The notes: generated by a model from the sequence alone, not told the origin. A stretch of 64,000 nucleotides of DNA from Acinetobacter sp. A2 (GCF_012371325.1 NZ_JAAZQX010000010.1:1-64000), one strand, 5' to 3'; counted from the first letter of the stretch, positions 36,404 to 46,417 are shown. Translations and numbers: made by a program.

Positions 36404-36547
36404 TTAGGCAACCTTGTTGTTATATTGGGTGCCATGGCATTTGGTACACGGTGGTAGACGGTCTGTACCAATTTCTAAGTAAACGCGATGCCCGCATTGG
36501 ACACAAAAATAGAAGCCTGTTCCTGGTTTATCACCTGCAGTTACCAT
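36404..36547 (-). CDS. 47-residue zinc-ribbon protein
   Basis: Short gene found by reading the gap. The product begins MVTAGDKPGTGFYFC. It has two cysteine pairs, CVQC and CTKC, 17 residues apart, a rubredoxin-like zinc-ribbon arrangement. GGAGA lies 6 nt before the ATG and a terminator follows. No catalytic role can be assigned. Similar small zinc-ribbon proteins are found in other Acinetobacter genomes, as far as I recall. Confidence 0.72.
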   Translation of the reverse strand: MVTAGDKPGTGFYFCVQCGHRVYLEIGTDRLPPCTKCHGTQYNNKVA

Positions 36548-36727
36548 CTTTGTTCTCCGTGTGGTTTAGAAATGGTCAATCCAGTATATCTATTCTGTGA
36601 TGATTGTCTATTGTCCATTTTGACAGGTGATGATGGCAATTGGGCTAAGCATGATTTAGGCAGAAAATTAAGTCAGGTTTACAAGGAGTTTGCCTATGTA
36701 ACCTAAGACAATCCCCATCTCAATAAA

Positions 36728-36760
36728 AAAAAGACCCTATCATTTGGATAAGGTCTTTTT
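36728..36760 (-). terminator. acnD terminator
   Basis: The stem AAAAAGACC/GGTCTTTTT with inner TATC/GATA pairs lies 38 bp after the acnD stop. Confidence 0.85.
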
Positions 36761-36797
36761 GTAAAAATAATTAACTAGATCATTTTAGATCAAAGCA

Positions 36798-39404
36798 TCA
36801 AGCCACATTCCCTTCCAAGAAGTCCTGTGCAAAACGTTGCAATACACCGCCCGCTTCATATACAGACACTTCTTCTTCGGTATCTAAACGGCAAGTCACA
36901 GGCACTTCAATCATTTGATTTTTGCCGTCTGCAGTTGAACGCTCAATCACCAAAGTTAAGTCTGAACGTGGCGCAATATTACCCATCACGCTATAGAGTT
37001 CTGTACCATCCAAACCTAAAGTTTTACGGTTTACACCCGCTTTAAACTCAAGTGGCAATACGCCCATGCCCACCAAGTTGGTACGGTGAATACGCTCAAA
37101 ACCTTCAGCGACAATCGCTTCCACACCAGCAAGACGCACACCTTTTGCAGCCCAGTCACGGCTAGAACCCTGACCATAGTCAGCACCCGCAATAATAATT
37201 AACGGCTGTTTACGGTTCATATAGGTTTCAATCGCTTCCCACATACGCATTACTTCGCCTTCTGGCTCAACACGCGCTTTAGAACCTTGCTTAATTGTGC
37301 CGTCTGAACGTACCACCATTTCATTAAACAATTTTGGATTCGCCAAAGTTGCACGTTGTGCCGTCAGGTGATCACCACGGTGCGTTGCATAAGAGTTGAA
37401 ATCTTCTTCTGGCAAGCCCATTTTTGCCAAGTACTCACCTGCTGCCGAATCTAAAATAATCGCATTCGATGGAGATAAATGGTCTGTGGTGATGTTATCG
37501 CCCAAAATTGCCAAAGGACGCATATTGGCTAAAGTACGTGGTGCCGCTAATGCACCTTCCCAATACGGCGGACGACGGATATAAGTACTTTGTGGACGCC
37601 AGTCATATAGCGGACTTTCAGATTTTTCTGACTCACCCAAATCAAACATTGGGATATACACTTGGCGGAATTGTTCAGGTTTAACTGACTCTTTCACCAA
37701 AGCATCAATTTCAGCATCAGATGGCCAAATATCTTTTAAGTAAATTGGGTTGCCATTTTGATCGGTGCCTAATGCATCTTTTTCGATGTCAAAACGGATA
37801 GTGCCCGCAATCGCATAAGCCACAACCAATGGTGGAGATGCTAAGAAAGCTTGTTTCGCATACGGATGGATACGACCATCGAAGTTACGGTTACCTGAAA
37901 GCACCGCAGTCGCATACAAGTCACGGTCAATAATTTCTTGCTGAATAGCTGGGTCTAATGCACCAGACATACCATTACAGGTAGTACATGCATAGGCCAC
38001 AATACCAAAGCCAAGTTTTTCTAAATCTTTCAGTACGCCTGCTTCTTCTAAATATAAAGCAGCGGCTTTAGAACCGGGTGCAAATGATGATTTCACCCAA
38101 GGCTTACGCACGAGTCCTAATTCATTGGCTTTACGTGCCAATAAACCTGCTGCTACGGTATTACGTGGGTTTGAGGTATTGGTACAAGAGGTAATGGCCG
38201 CAATAATGATCGCACCATCTGGCATTAAGCCATCGCTACGTTGCTCAACTACACCTGCAATGCCTTTTTCTTTCAAGTCTGCAGTAGATACACGCGCATG
38301 CGGGTTAGATGGGCCTGCAATGTTACGCGTAACCGTCGAAAGATCAAAACGTAACACACGTGGATATTCCGCCTGAGTCATATCAGATGCCCAAAGACCA
38401 ATTTCTTTGGCATAGTTTTCAACCAGTTTTACCTGCTCTGCTTCACGACCAGTCAGGGTTAAATAGTCAATGGTGTTTTGGTCGATGTAGAACATGGCTG
38501 CAGTAGCACCATATTCAGGGGTCATGTTGGAAATCGTGGCACGATCACCCACCGACATGCTGTCTGCACCTTCACCAAAGAATTCTAAATAAGCACCAAC
38601 CACACGTTCTTTACGCAAGAACTCGGTTAAAGCCAACACGATGTCAGTTGCTGTAATACCCGCCTGACGCTGACCGACTAACTCCACACCAATAATATCT
38701 GGCAGACGCATCCAAGAAGCACGGCCCAACATTACGTTTTCAGCTTCTAAACCACCCACACCTACAGAAATGACACCCAAAGCATCAGTATGTGGCGTAT
38801 GTGAGTCTGTACCTACGCAGGTATCTGGAAATGCCAGACCTTCGCGGTTTTGAATTACTGGAGACATTTTTTCCAGATTAATCTGGTGCATGATGCCGTT
38901 ACCCGCAGGAATTACATCTACATTTTCAAACGCAGTTTTAGTCCATTCAATAAAGTGGAAACGGTCTTCATTACGGCGATCTTCCACTTCACGGTTTTTA
39001 CGGAATGCATCTGGGTCAAAACCACCATATTCCACTGCCAAAGAGTGATCGACAATTAACTGGGTTGGCACTACAGGATTCACTTTAGATGGATCACCAC
39101 CTTGATCGGCAATCGCATCACGCAAACCTGCCAAATCTACCAATGCGGTTTGACCTAGAATGTCGTGACATACCACACGTGCTGGATACCACGGAAAATC
39201 ATGCTCTTGTTTACGTTCAATCAATTGTTTTAAAGATTGTTCTAAAATTGCAGGATCACAACGGCGCACCAACTGCTCTGCAAGTACTTTTGAGGTATAA
39301 GGAAGTTTGGCATAGGCGCCTGGCTGGATATCTTCAACGGCTTGACGCACGTCATAAAAATCGAGCTGAGTGCCTTGCAGCGGTTTGCGGTAGTTGTTAT
39401 TCAT
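36798..39404 (-). CDS. acnD: Fe/S-dependent 2-methylcitrate dehydratase / aconitase-like AcnD
   Basis: 868 residues, the AcnD length. AcnD enzymes dehydrate 2-methylcitrate in the methylcitrate cycle of propionate breakdown, and many also act on citrate. The AcnD N-terminus YRKPLQGTQLDFYDVRQAVEDIQPGAYAKLPYTSKVLAEQLVRRCDP is present. The [4Fe-4S] cysteines are in SCTNTSNPRN and CTTCNGMSGA. The swivel domain has GADYGQGSSRDWAAKGVRLAGVEAIVAEGFERIHRTNLVGMGVLPLEF. The usual neighbours prpB, prpC and prpF are absent here. It is divergent from ygfZ. Confidence 0.85.
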   Translation of the reverse strand: MNNNYRKPLQGTQLDFYDVRQAVEDIQPGAYAKLPYTSKVLAEQLVRRCDPAILEQSLKQLIERKQEHDFPWYPARVVCHDILGQTALVDLAGLRDAIADQGGDPSKVNPVVPTQLIVDHSLAVEYGGFDPDAFRKNREVEDRRNEDRFHFIEWTKTAFENVDVIPAGNGIMHQINLEKMSPVIQNREGLAFPDTCVGTDSHTPHTDALGVISVGVGGLEAENVMLGRASWMRLPDIIGVELVGQRQAGITATDIVLALTEFLRKERVVGAYLEFFGEGADSMSVGDRATISNMTPEYGATAAMFYIDQNTIDYLTLTGREAEQVKLVENYAKEIGLWASDMTQAEYPRVLRFDLSTVTRNIAGPSNPHARVSTADLKEKGIAGVVEQRSDGLMPDGAIIIAAITSCTNTSNPRNTVAAGLLARKANELGLVRKPWVKSSFAPGSKAAALYLEEAGVLKDLEKLGFGIVAYACTTCNGMSGALDPAIQQEIIDRDLYATAVLSGNRNFDGRIHPYAKQAFLASPPLVVAYAIAGTIRFDIEKDALGTDQNGNPIYLKDIWPSDAEIDALVKESVKPEQFRQVYIPMFDLGESEKSESPLYDWRPQSTYIRRPPYWEGALAAPRTLANMRPLAILGDNITTDHLSPSNAIILDSAAGEYLAKMGLPEEDFNSYATHRGDHLTAQRATLANPKLFNEMVVRSDGTIKQGSKARVEPEGEVMRMWEAIETYMNRKQPLIIIAGADYGQGSSRDWAAKGVRLAGVEAIVAEGFERIHRTNLVGMGVLPLEFKAGVNRKTLGLDGTELYSVMGNIAPRSDLTLVIERSTADGKNQMIEVPVTCRLDTEEEVSVYEAGGVLQRFAQDFLEGNVA

Positions 39405-39471
39405 CTGGTATTCGCCCTTACTCTATTGTTCTCAACATCTTATGGGATGATTGTTTCCACCCGTCGAAAGC

Positions 39472-39501
39472 ATTGTACGCTGCCAAAAACCCATTTCCCA
39501 A
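39472..39501 (-). promoter_or_regulatory. Possible acnD promoter
   Basis: On the minus strand TTGGGA (39496-39501) and TACAAT (39472-39477) are 18 bp apart, giving a leader of about 60 nt. The -35 is only a moderate match. Confidence 0.4.
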
Positions 39502-39661
39502 ATCTTTTATATTTCATATACTTAAATATAAAAATAGTGGTTTTTGCAATAATTGGTTACATTTCAAGTAAAATTCTTGCCTGAAAAATGCATTTTTTCT
39601 AAAAATAGCGCAAAATTGACCTCATTCTTTAGTCTTAGATTTCATTCTGAAAAGGGTTTTC

Positions 39662-40384
39662 ATGCGCGATTTAGCTTTCTGTGCTTTGAGTTTAAACGGT
39701 GTAGATGCACAAAAATTTCTCCAAGGTCAGGTGACCGTCAATGTCGAAGCTTTGGCTGAAAATACAACGTGTTATACGGCTATTTGTAGTTTAAAAGGAC
39801 GTGTGCTGTTTGGTTTATGGCTCAAAAAAATCTCCTCTGAAAGTTTTGAAATAATCAGCACTGCCGACCAAGCCGAAGATTTAGCCAAACACATTAAAAA
39901 ATTTGGTGCATTTTCAAAAATGCAGCTTGAGACCATCGGTACGGTCTATCCACAACTTCAAGGTCAGCAGACTGAATTTACTGCTGAAACGACCGATATT
40001 CAGGTATGGCAGCTACAAGCCATTGAAGCAGGTCAAGCTTGGATTCAAGCCGCAACCGCAGAGGTGTTTCAGCCACAGGAATTACGTTTGCATCAACGGG
40101 ATGGCGTGCATTATGACAAAGGCTGCTATTTGGGTCAGGAAGTTGTGGCTCGTTTATGGTTTAAAGCTAAACCAAAACATTGGTTACATTTAATTCAGGG
40201 TACTGGTGATGCACCTGCGCCTGCAGACAAACTGAATAATGATGTGGAAGTAGTGAACAGCCTTGCAACTGCAGATGGTTTTAAAGCTTTGGTCGTGGCT
40301 AAGCCAAGTGCTTTGGAAGAATTATCTGTACAAGTATTAGATTTACCTGAACATTTAAATGGCGATGTCGCCCGCCCACAATAA
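39662..40384 (+). CDS. ygfZ: YgfZ/GcvT-domain protein (Fe/S-cluster maintenance)
   Basis: 240 residues of the folate-binding YgfZ family, which in E. coli supports MiaB and other Fe/S enzymes. The signature KGCYLGQEVVARLWF is complete, with its cysteine. The N-terminal GcvT-type block is VDAQKFLQGQVTVNVEAL. AAAAGGG lies upstream of the start. It is divergent from acnD, itself an Fe/S enzyme. Confidence 0.9.
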   Translation: MRDLAFCALSLNGVDAQKFLQGQVTVNVEALAENTTCYTAICSLKGRVLFGLWLKKISSESFEIISTADQAEDLAKHIKKFGAFSKMQLETIGTVYPQLQGQQTEFTAETTDIQVWQLQAIEAGQAWIQAATAEVFQPQELRLHQRDGVHYDKGCYLGQEVVARLWFKAKPKHWLHLIQGTGDAPAPADKLNNDVEVVNSLATADGFKALVVAKPSALEELSVQVLDLPEHLNGDVARPQ

Positions 40385-40556
40385 ACTTAAAAATATTGCT
40401 TACACCACGAGGGAATCACAAGATTCCCTCGGTCTTTTCTGTAATCTGAATAATTCACAGTTTTTATATTTACTTTCACATTTTTCAAATTATGATGAAT
40501 ACATCCGCTAAAACTTACACATAAACGGAGTTGTGTGTAAAAAATAATAAGGTCAA

Positions 40557-41372
40557 ATGAAAATGATGAAGAAACTACTCATTGTGGGTGCGATTGCCCT
40601 ATCTAGCAGCATCAGCATGGCAAATAGCAACATTCCAACCGATCCTGCTTTTGCAAAGATTGAACAATTAATGCAAGCCAATAAAGTCAAAGATGCCTAT
40701 CAGGAGTTAGAAAAACTGTCCAAAGCTGGCAATGCTCAAGCCATGTATAACTTGGGTTATTTAACCCAAACAGGGCAAGGCACCGCTAAAAATGAAAAGA
40801 AAGCCCTACAGTTGTACGAGCAATCTGCTCAAAAAGGCTACCCTGTTGCGCATTATGTGTTAGGTAAAAACTATCTGACGGGTGCTTTGGGTTTAAAACA
40901 AGATACTGCCAAAGCTAAACAGCATTTACAAAGTGCCTCTAAACTAGGTTTTCACGATGCAACTGTAGATTTAGCCGTTGTATATTTCTCAGAAAATACG
41001 GCAGCGTCCGATCAACAAGGACTAAAGTTATTACAGCCTTTAATAGCGAAGGATCACTATCAAGCCATTCATGCCAAAGCTTTATACGACATTAGCACGG
41101 GCTTTAAAAACAAAAATGAAACACCAATTAAACAAGGTCTACAAAGTATCCAAAACTTGGCACAAAAGGGCTATATTCCTGCGCTCATGGCGGTGGGCAA
41201 TATGTTTGTGAATGGCAATATCGTGCCACAAAATTTACCTGAGGCGAAAAAGATTTTTGCATCATTGGCACAGGAAAATGTACCTCAAGCCAAAGAGTCA
41301 CTGGCTGCGGTAGAAAAAATGATGGCCGATCAAGCCAAAGGTTCAAACAAAGCTGCAGCCAAGAAAAGTTAA
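40557..41372 (+). CDS. Secreted Sel1-repeat protein
   Basis: 271 residues with a signal peptide (cleavage near SISMANS). Four to five Sel1-like repeats of about 36 residues follow: AGNAQAMYNLGYLTQTGQGTAKNEKKALQLYEQSAQKGYPVAHYVLGKNYLTG and others. The Lys-rich C-terminus is unstructured. Such periplasmic repeat proteins act as adaptors, but no partner is evident. The start at 40557 follows AAGG at 5 nt. It is convergent with the broken cyclase. Confidence 0.8.
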   Translation: MKMMKKLLIVGAIALSSSISMANSNIPTDPAFAKIEQLMQANKVKDAYQELEKLSKAGNAQAMYNLGYLTQTGQGTAKNEKKALQLYEQSAQKGYPVAHYVLGKNYLTGALGLKQDTAKAKQHLQSASKLGFHDATVDLAVVYFSENTAASDQQGLKLLQPLIAKDHYQAIHAKALYDISTGFKNKNETPIKQGLQSIQNLAQKGYIPALMAVGNMFVNGNIVPQNLPEAKKIFASLAQENVPQAKESLAAVEKMMADQAKGSNKAAAKKS

Positions 41373-41427
41373 AACTCGGACTTAGTGAGCATAGCGCACA
41401 CATTCAGCCAGTTCATCTGTCAGTGCG

Positions 41428-42677
41428 CTATCTTACCAACTCAAGACGCTCGCAAGATGCCAAATCTAAGTCGTCATAATGCATCACACAATTCCGCCCC
41501 TGATATTTGGCGGTATACAGTGCCAAGTCAGCTTGTTTGATCAATGGCTCCAAATTACACTGTGCGACTCCAAGTTCTGCCACGCCAACAGACACCGAAA
41601 AGTGTAATTCCTGATCTTGCAATGAGATGCCTTGTTGCGACAGCTTTTGGCGTAAACGCTCTGCTATTTTCAAGGCATCCTGTTTGGTCGTATGCGGTAA
41701 AAAAACAATAAATTCCTCTCCACCAAAACGAGCCAAAATATCCCCCTGTCGCATTTCACGTTGTGACACTTCTGCAATGCTACGTAGTACCCGATCACCT
41801 ACATCGTGCCCATAGGTGTCATTGATGACTTTAAATCTGTCGACATCAAAAATCAGTAAAGCCGCCGTACCCTCATAGCAACTTGCCTGAATGAGATGCC
41901 CGACTGCATACATAAAATGGCGTCTGTTGTGCAATTGAGTCAGTTCATCTGTTTGTGCCATTTCATTTAAAATATGGTAATTCCAGTCTTCCAATAATGC
42001 TCTAAGAAAATTCTTACGCGCATTTAGGGTATTAATCCAAGCAATATATAAAAATCCTGCAAACTACTCAGACGATAGACACCATATAAAATCACCAAGC
42101 TGATCAGCGCAGAGGTGATTAAAGAACGGCGAAAATGCACTTGAATAGACAAATTCCCCAAGACAATCAAAATCACGCTGGCATATAGATATGTAGAAAT
42201 CCACGCACTGGTTGAGTGTAATAAAAGTTAAAACCAAATGATTGCAGATACACTGGTCGAAAGCGGTAAAATCAGATCTAACCACTGAATTTGGCGAACA
42301 TATTTAAATAAGAAAAAATTAAGACCACAGCCAACAAGAATAGCAATCACACGTGTCATACCAGACAGCGTACTTACATCGGGGATGACAAAATGGTCTG
42401 CCCAGAAATAAATTAAAAATGCCAGCTGAGCGACATAATTTACTTGTTTTAAATAAGATTTTTGATGTCGATACTGAAACTGATAATAGTTGTGTTTGAA
42501 AACTGCTGGAATTTTTGCGATTGGGTCTTTTAAGGCATTTTCGATAAGTTGCCGACTCTGAATATCACAATGTGAGACATTCAAAATCGAGCGTTGTGCA
42601 GAATGACTCGCTGACTGTAACAACACTTTTGAAGGTGAAATCTCTTGTGTTGTATCTGAATGTGGGGCATCTTGCAT
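41428..42677 (-). pseudogene. Diguanylate cyclase with GGDEF domain, disrupted by a stop and a frameshift
   Basis: The gene would encode about 416 residues: a soluble N-terminus, about five or six membrane segments, and a GGDEF domain. The intact C-terminal piece (41428-41994) has DVDRFKVINDTYGHDVGD and RFGGEEFIVFLP, so the active-site GGEEF is kept. Two lesions separate the parts. A TAA at 42228-42230 interrupts the membrane region, which continues in the same frame (TYLYASVILIVLGN...). A run of five A at 42050-42054 would need one more base to join with the linker FLYIAWINTLNARKNFLRALLEDW. The start at 42677 follows AGGA. A truncated GGDEF product from an internal start is possible. Confidence 0.75.
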
Positions 42678-42800
42678 AGCCCATCCTGCAAACAATGCTA
42701 TATGTCTAATATTGCTAAATAATATACAACTGCCATCTATTTTGTACACTGTTTATTCAAGTGCATTTTCAAAGTTATAACACTAAGGTCTCGTTCAGTT

Positions 42801-43733
42801 TTATAACCAATGGTCAGATTGGGTTAATAAAATTGCCACCATCACAAAACCTAAAATTGTGCTTAATACTAAGGGTGCCAAAGCTTTTTCATGTAAACCA
42901 TAGTGCTGCCCAAAAATACCAAAGGCGATTGGCATGGGCAAAGCCGCCAATAAAGTTCCAACAAACAACATTTCACGGCTGACATCCAACATCCATAAAA
43001 TGCCAAAAATCATGAGCGGCATCAGCAGCACCTTGAGCAATGCCAACACTATACTTTGCAGATTCAGCGACTGAATTTTCATTCCAACCAGACTGCCGCC
43101 AATCACAAACAGTGCCAAAGGTGAAGCGGTTTTACCCAACATTTCTAGAATTTGTGAGATAGATTGCGGCAGTTTTAAGTTTAAGAACACACACAACATG
43201 CCCAATAAAATGGATAAAATTACAGGATTTTTCAGTAAACGCTGTAAGGTTTCCAAATAAAGTTGCCAGCCTGATTTTGTTGTAGATTGCAGCCCACGTT
43301 CTGCCAAAATTAGCATAATGGCCACAATAATCAGGTTTTCTACAATTAAAGTTAAAGACAAATAAATTGCGGACTGACTGCCAATCAACAAGGTTAAAAT
43401 GGCTGTGCCAATAAACCCAGTATTGGACATAGAAGCACCCATCGCCAAAACACTGCTATGGGTTAAACTTTCAGAAAAATAATGCCGATACAGTAAAAAT
43501 GCACCTGCAAACAATACAATAGAACCGCCACCATACCCCAGAAAATAAGCAGGATGCCAAATTTCCGCCAAGCTCTTACTGGCCAAAGCCTGCAATAAAA
43601 ATGCAGGCAAGGCCACTTTCATAACAAACTGCCCTAGAAACTGAATTGCGTTTGCTTCTATAAACTGGCTTTTTACGGCAAAATATCCCAAAAGCACAAC
43701 GGCGCAAATGGGAAATAAAATACTCAGTAACAC
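42801..43733 (-). CDS. AEC-family transporter (auxin-efflux-carrier fold)
   Basis: 310 residues with about ten hydrophobic segments, five in each half, as in the AEC family. The N-terminus LSILFPICAVVLLGYFAVKSQFI and the mid-region ASMSNTGFIGTAIL (the GN/NTGF helix break) fit. Family members export small carboxylates or other organic anions; the substrate here is unknown. It follows the old-yellow-enzyme gene by 123 bp in the same direction. Confidence 0.82.
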   Translation of the reverse strand: MLLSILFPICAVVLLGYFAVKSQFIEANAIQFLGQFVMKVALPAFLLQALASKSLAEIWHPAYFLGYGGGSIVLFAGAFLLYRHYFSESLTHSSVLAMGASMSNTGFIGTAILTLLIGSQSAIYLSLTLIVENLIIVAIMLILAERGLQSTTKSGWQLYLETLQRLLKNPVILSILLGMLCVFLNLKLPQSISQILEMLGKTASPLALFVIGGSLVGMKIQSLNLQSIVLALLKVLLMPLMIFGILWMLDVSREMLFVGTLLAALPMPIAFGIFGQHYGLHEKALAPLVLSTILGFVMVAILLTQSDHWL

Positions 43734-43856
43734 CCTGACATCCTTTTTCAGTGTTGCCCATATTTCTGCATGGTTTTACTGATTTACCTTACACTGAATC
43801 CGCCAATAAAGCACGGCAAAATAGTTTAAGTTTCACTTATTTTAAGTGATCCAATC

Positions 43857-45008
43857 TCAGGTTTCTGCATCACCCTCTATTGGCTTAAACGGCTGAAATA
43901 AACGACGGAATCCGTGTGGCTGACAGCGTAAATATTGTGGTGCAATCTCAACTTGCTCACCCAATTCAGCAGCTGCATGCCATGGCCAGCGCGGGTCATA
44001 CAAAATTGCACGTGCAATAGCAATGGCATCGGCCTGTTCATATTGCAAAATGCCTTCTGCCTGCATGGCTTCCGTAATCACCCCCACTGCAATCACAGGT
44101 ATTTTTACCGCCTGTTTAATCGCATGTGCAAAGGGTGTTTGATAGCCTGCGTGTAAATCAATCTGCTGTTCAGGGTGTAAACCACCACTCGATACATGAA
44201 TATACGCAGCACCTAAATGCTCAAGCGCTTTGGCTAAGCCAATGGATGACTCCAGATTCCAACCACCAGCATCATCCATCCAGTCAGTTGCAGAAATTCG
44301 CACTCCAATTGGATAATCTTGTGGGACTGCATTTTTAATGGCTTGGAATACTTCTAAGGTCAGGCGAATCCGATGCTCGAGACTACCGCCATACTCATCT
44401 TGACGTTGATTAGACAACGGTGACATAAATTGATGCAACAAGTAACCATGTGCAGCATGAATTTCAATTAAGTCAAAGCCTGCATCCACCGCACGTACAG
44501 CAGCACTGGCAAAGTCTGCAATAATCTGCTGAATTTCATCTTGGCTTAACGCATGCGGTGCATGTTCATGTGCCTGAAATGGCAACTCACTGGCCGATAC
44601 CGTCTGCCAGCCATGTTCCTCATTCGGCGCAAACTGCCCTTTGCCCTGCCAAGGTTTATCAGTCGATGCTTTACGCCCTGCATGCGCCAGTTGTATCGCA
44701 AATGGCATTGGAGACAGGCTTTTAAGTTTATGTAATAGCGCTTTGAGCTGCGCACGCTGCATATCGTTCCATAAACCTAAGTCAGCATAACTAATGCGCC
44801 CTTCAGCCTGCACTGCGGTAGCTTCGACGATACACATACCTGCGCCAGACAACGCATAATTCGCCCATTGTTGTTCGTGCCAATAACTCAACTCGCCCTG
44901 TTCATTGGCAGAATATTGACACATTGGAGCAATCAGAATTTTATTGGCAAGTTGCAGTGAGCCAAATTGAATCGGCTGAAAAAGTAATGTCACGCTGCAT
45001 GCCCTCAT
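43857..45008 (-). CDS. NADH:flavin oxidoreductase of the old-yellow-enzyme family (YqjM/NamA-like)
   Basis: 383 residues. A FMN TIM barrel with FGSLQLANKILIAPMCQYSANEQG (the cysteine in APMCQYSA is the YqjM-type redox modulator), QLAHAGRKAS, and the catalytic HAAHGYLLHQFMSPLSNQRQDEYGGSLEHRIRL. Such enzymes reduce activated C=C bonds with NADPH or NADH. The ATG at 45008 lacks a clear ribosome-binding site; a GTG seven codews or so downstream (VTLLFQPI) has GAGGG before it and is an alternative start. Confidence 0.85.
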   Translation of the reverse strand: MRACSVTLLFQPIQFGSLQLANKILIAPMCQYSANEQGELSYWHEQQWANYALSGAGMCIVEATAVQAEGRISYADLGLWNDMQRAQLKALLHKLKSLSPMPFAIQLAHAGRKASTDKPWQGKGQFAPNEEHGWQTVSASELPFQAHEHAPHALSQDEIQQIIADFASAAVRAVDAGFDLIEIHAAHGYLLHQFMSPLSNQRQDEYGGSLEHRIRLTLEVFQAIKNAVPQDYPIGVRISATDWMDDAGGWNLESSIGLAKALEHLGAAYIHVSSGGLHPEQQIDLHAGYQTPFAHAIKQAVKIPVIAVGVITEAMQAEGILQYEQADAIAIARAILYDPRWPWHAAAELGEQVEIAPQYLRCQPHGFRRLFQPFKPIEGDAET

Positions 45009-45281
45009 ACTGTGCGATTCACCAAAAGTGAATCATGAAATAAAGAAGTAAAAACTCGGAATCTGCCATCTTTTCAAGATGGTTTTTTCCCTATAGTAGA
45101 TGTTCAAAAATGATTTATTTATAACGTGTTGTATGGTTTTTGCAAAGCATGCTTTAGCTTTTCACAGAATAATTTTGCGGTGGCAAGCTATGGCTTGTAT
45201 TCTATAGGTTATCCCCAATATTAAGCGCATTACTTTATGCCCTTGCCTGCTTAATTTCCACAAGTGGATTGAATTTGTACC

Positions 45282-46142
45282 ATGCCTGAATTGCCCGAAG
45301 TTGAAACCACCAAAACCAGTTTATTGCCGCTGCTGGATCAAAAAGTCCTGAATGTAGAAGTACGTCAAGCCAGCTTACGTTGGCCCATTCCAGAAAACCT
45401 GCATAAACTCACAGGACAAAAACTTCTGCAATTGACCCGCAGATCCAAATACATTCTGGCGCAATTTGAGCAAGACAGCATGTTATGGCATTTAGGCATG
45501 TCAGGTAGTTTTCGTCTTTGCGATGCCCATGAAGATTTACGCAAACATGACCATCTGATTATTCAGTTTGAAGATATGCAATTGCGTTACCACGACCCAC
45601 GTCGTTTTGGCTGTATTTTATGGCTAGATGAAAGCTCACAACATAAATTGATTGATCCTCTTGGCCCTGAGCCACTGAGTGATGCGTTTAATACTGACTA
45701 TCTTTTTCACAAGTTAAAAAATAAGAACGTTGGCATTAAAGTTGCAATTATGGATAACCATGTCGTGGTAGGTGTGGGTAATATTTATGCCACGGAAAGC
45801 CTATTTAACTTAGGTATTCATCCTGCACAACCTGCGTCATCTCTGAGTTTGGCGCAAATTGAAAAACTGGTGATTGAAATTAAACGTATTTTAAAACAGG
45901 CGATTGATTTAGGCGGTTCGACCTTACGTGATTACAGCAATGCCATGGGTGAAAATGGCTACTTTCAACAGACTTTACTGGCCTATGGCCGCGCAGGTGA
46001 AATGTGTGTGAATTGCGAAACCACATTAGAAAACCTGAAACTAGGACAACGCGCATCTGTGTTTTGTCCTGAATGCCAGCCATTGAAAAAAGTATCGACC
46101 ACGACTAAACATGCCGCAACTAAACGAGGTAAAAAAGCATGA
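45282..46142 (+). CDS. mutM: Formamidopyrimidine-DNA glycosylase
   Basis: Base-excision repair enzyme that removes 8-oxoguanine and Fapy lesions. The 286 residues start MPELPEVETT (Pro2 nucleophile, Glu3), with Lys56 in RRSKYILAQF, the H2TH region VVVGVGNIYATESLFNLGIHP and a C-terminal zinc finger CVNCETTLENLKLGQRASVFCPEC. The lysine-rich extension after it is short. It overlaps ppiC by 4 bp (ATGA). Confidence 0.96.
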   Translation: MPELPEVETTKTSLLPLLDQKVLNVEVRQASLRWPIPENLHKLTGQKLLQLTRRSKYILAQFEQDSMLWHLGMSGSFRLCDAHEDLRKHDHLIIQFEDMQLRYHDPRRFGCILWLDESSQHKLIDPLGPEPLSDAFNTDYLFHKLKNKNVGIKVAIMDNHVVVGVGNIYATESLFNLGIHPAQPASSLSLAQIEKLVIEIKRILKQAIDLGGSTLRDYSNAMGENGYFQQTLLAYGRAGEMCVNCETTLENLKLGQRASVFCPECQPLKKVSTTTKHAATKRGKKA

Positions 46143-46417
46143 AAACTGCAATTGTGCGTCATATCTTAGTCAAAGATAAAGAAACCTGTGAACAACTGAA
46201 AAAGCGGATTCAATCGGGTGCTGATTTTGCCAAAATTGCCAAACAGTTTTCGACCTGCCCTTCGGGCAAAAAAGGCGGTGAATTGGGTGAGGTTAAAAAA
46301 GGGCAGCTTGTACCCGTAATTGATAAATTGGTCTTTACTGCAGCAGAACGGGTATTACATGGCCCTGTGAAGAGTCAGTTTGGTTTTCATTTACTCGAAA
46401 TTAAATTTCGGATGTGA
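46139..46417 (+). CDS. ppiC: Parvulin-type peptidyl-prolyl isomerase PpiC
   Basis: 92-residue cytoplasmic parvulin, a single catalytic domain with no signal peptide: RHILVKDKETCEQLKKRIQSGADFAKIAKQFSTCPSGKKGGELGEVKKGQLVPVIDKLVFTAAERVLHGPVKSQFGFHLLEI. The parvulin His and Phe motifs (RHILV, FGFHLLE) and the CPSGKKGGELG loop are present. The start overlaps the mutM stop, so the two genes are translationally coupled. Confidence 0.94.
   Translation: MKTAIVRHILVKDKETCEQLKKRIQSGADFAKIAKQFSTCPSGKKGGELGEVKKGQLVPVIDKLVFTAAERVLHGPVKSQFGFHLLEIKFRM

Noticed and set aside
42064-42285. A separate small gene on the minus strand within the broken cyclase
   Set aside because: The frame has no ribosome-binding site, and the cyclase's own frame through this region gives clear membrane segments.
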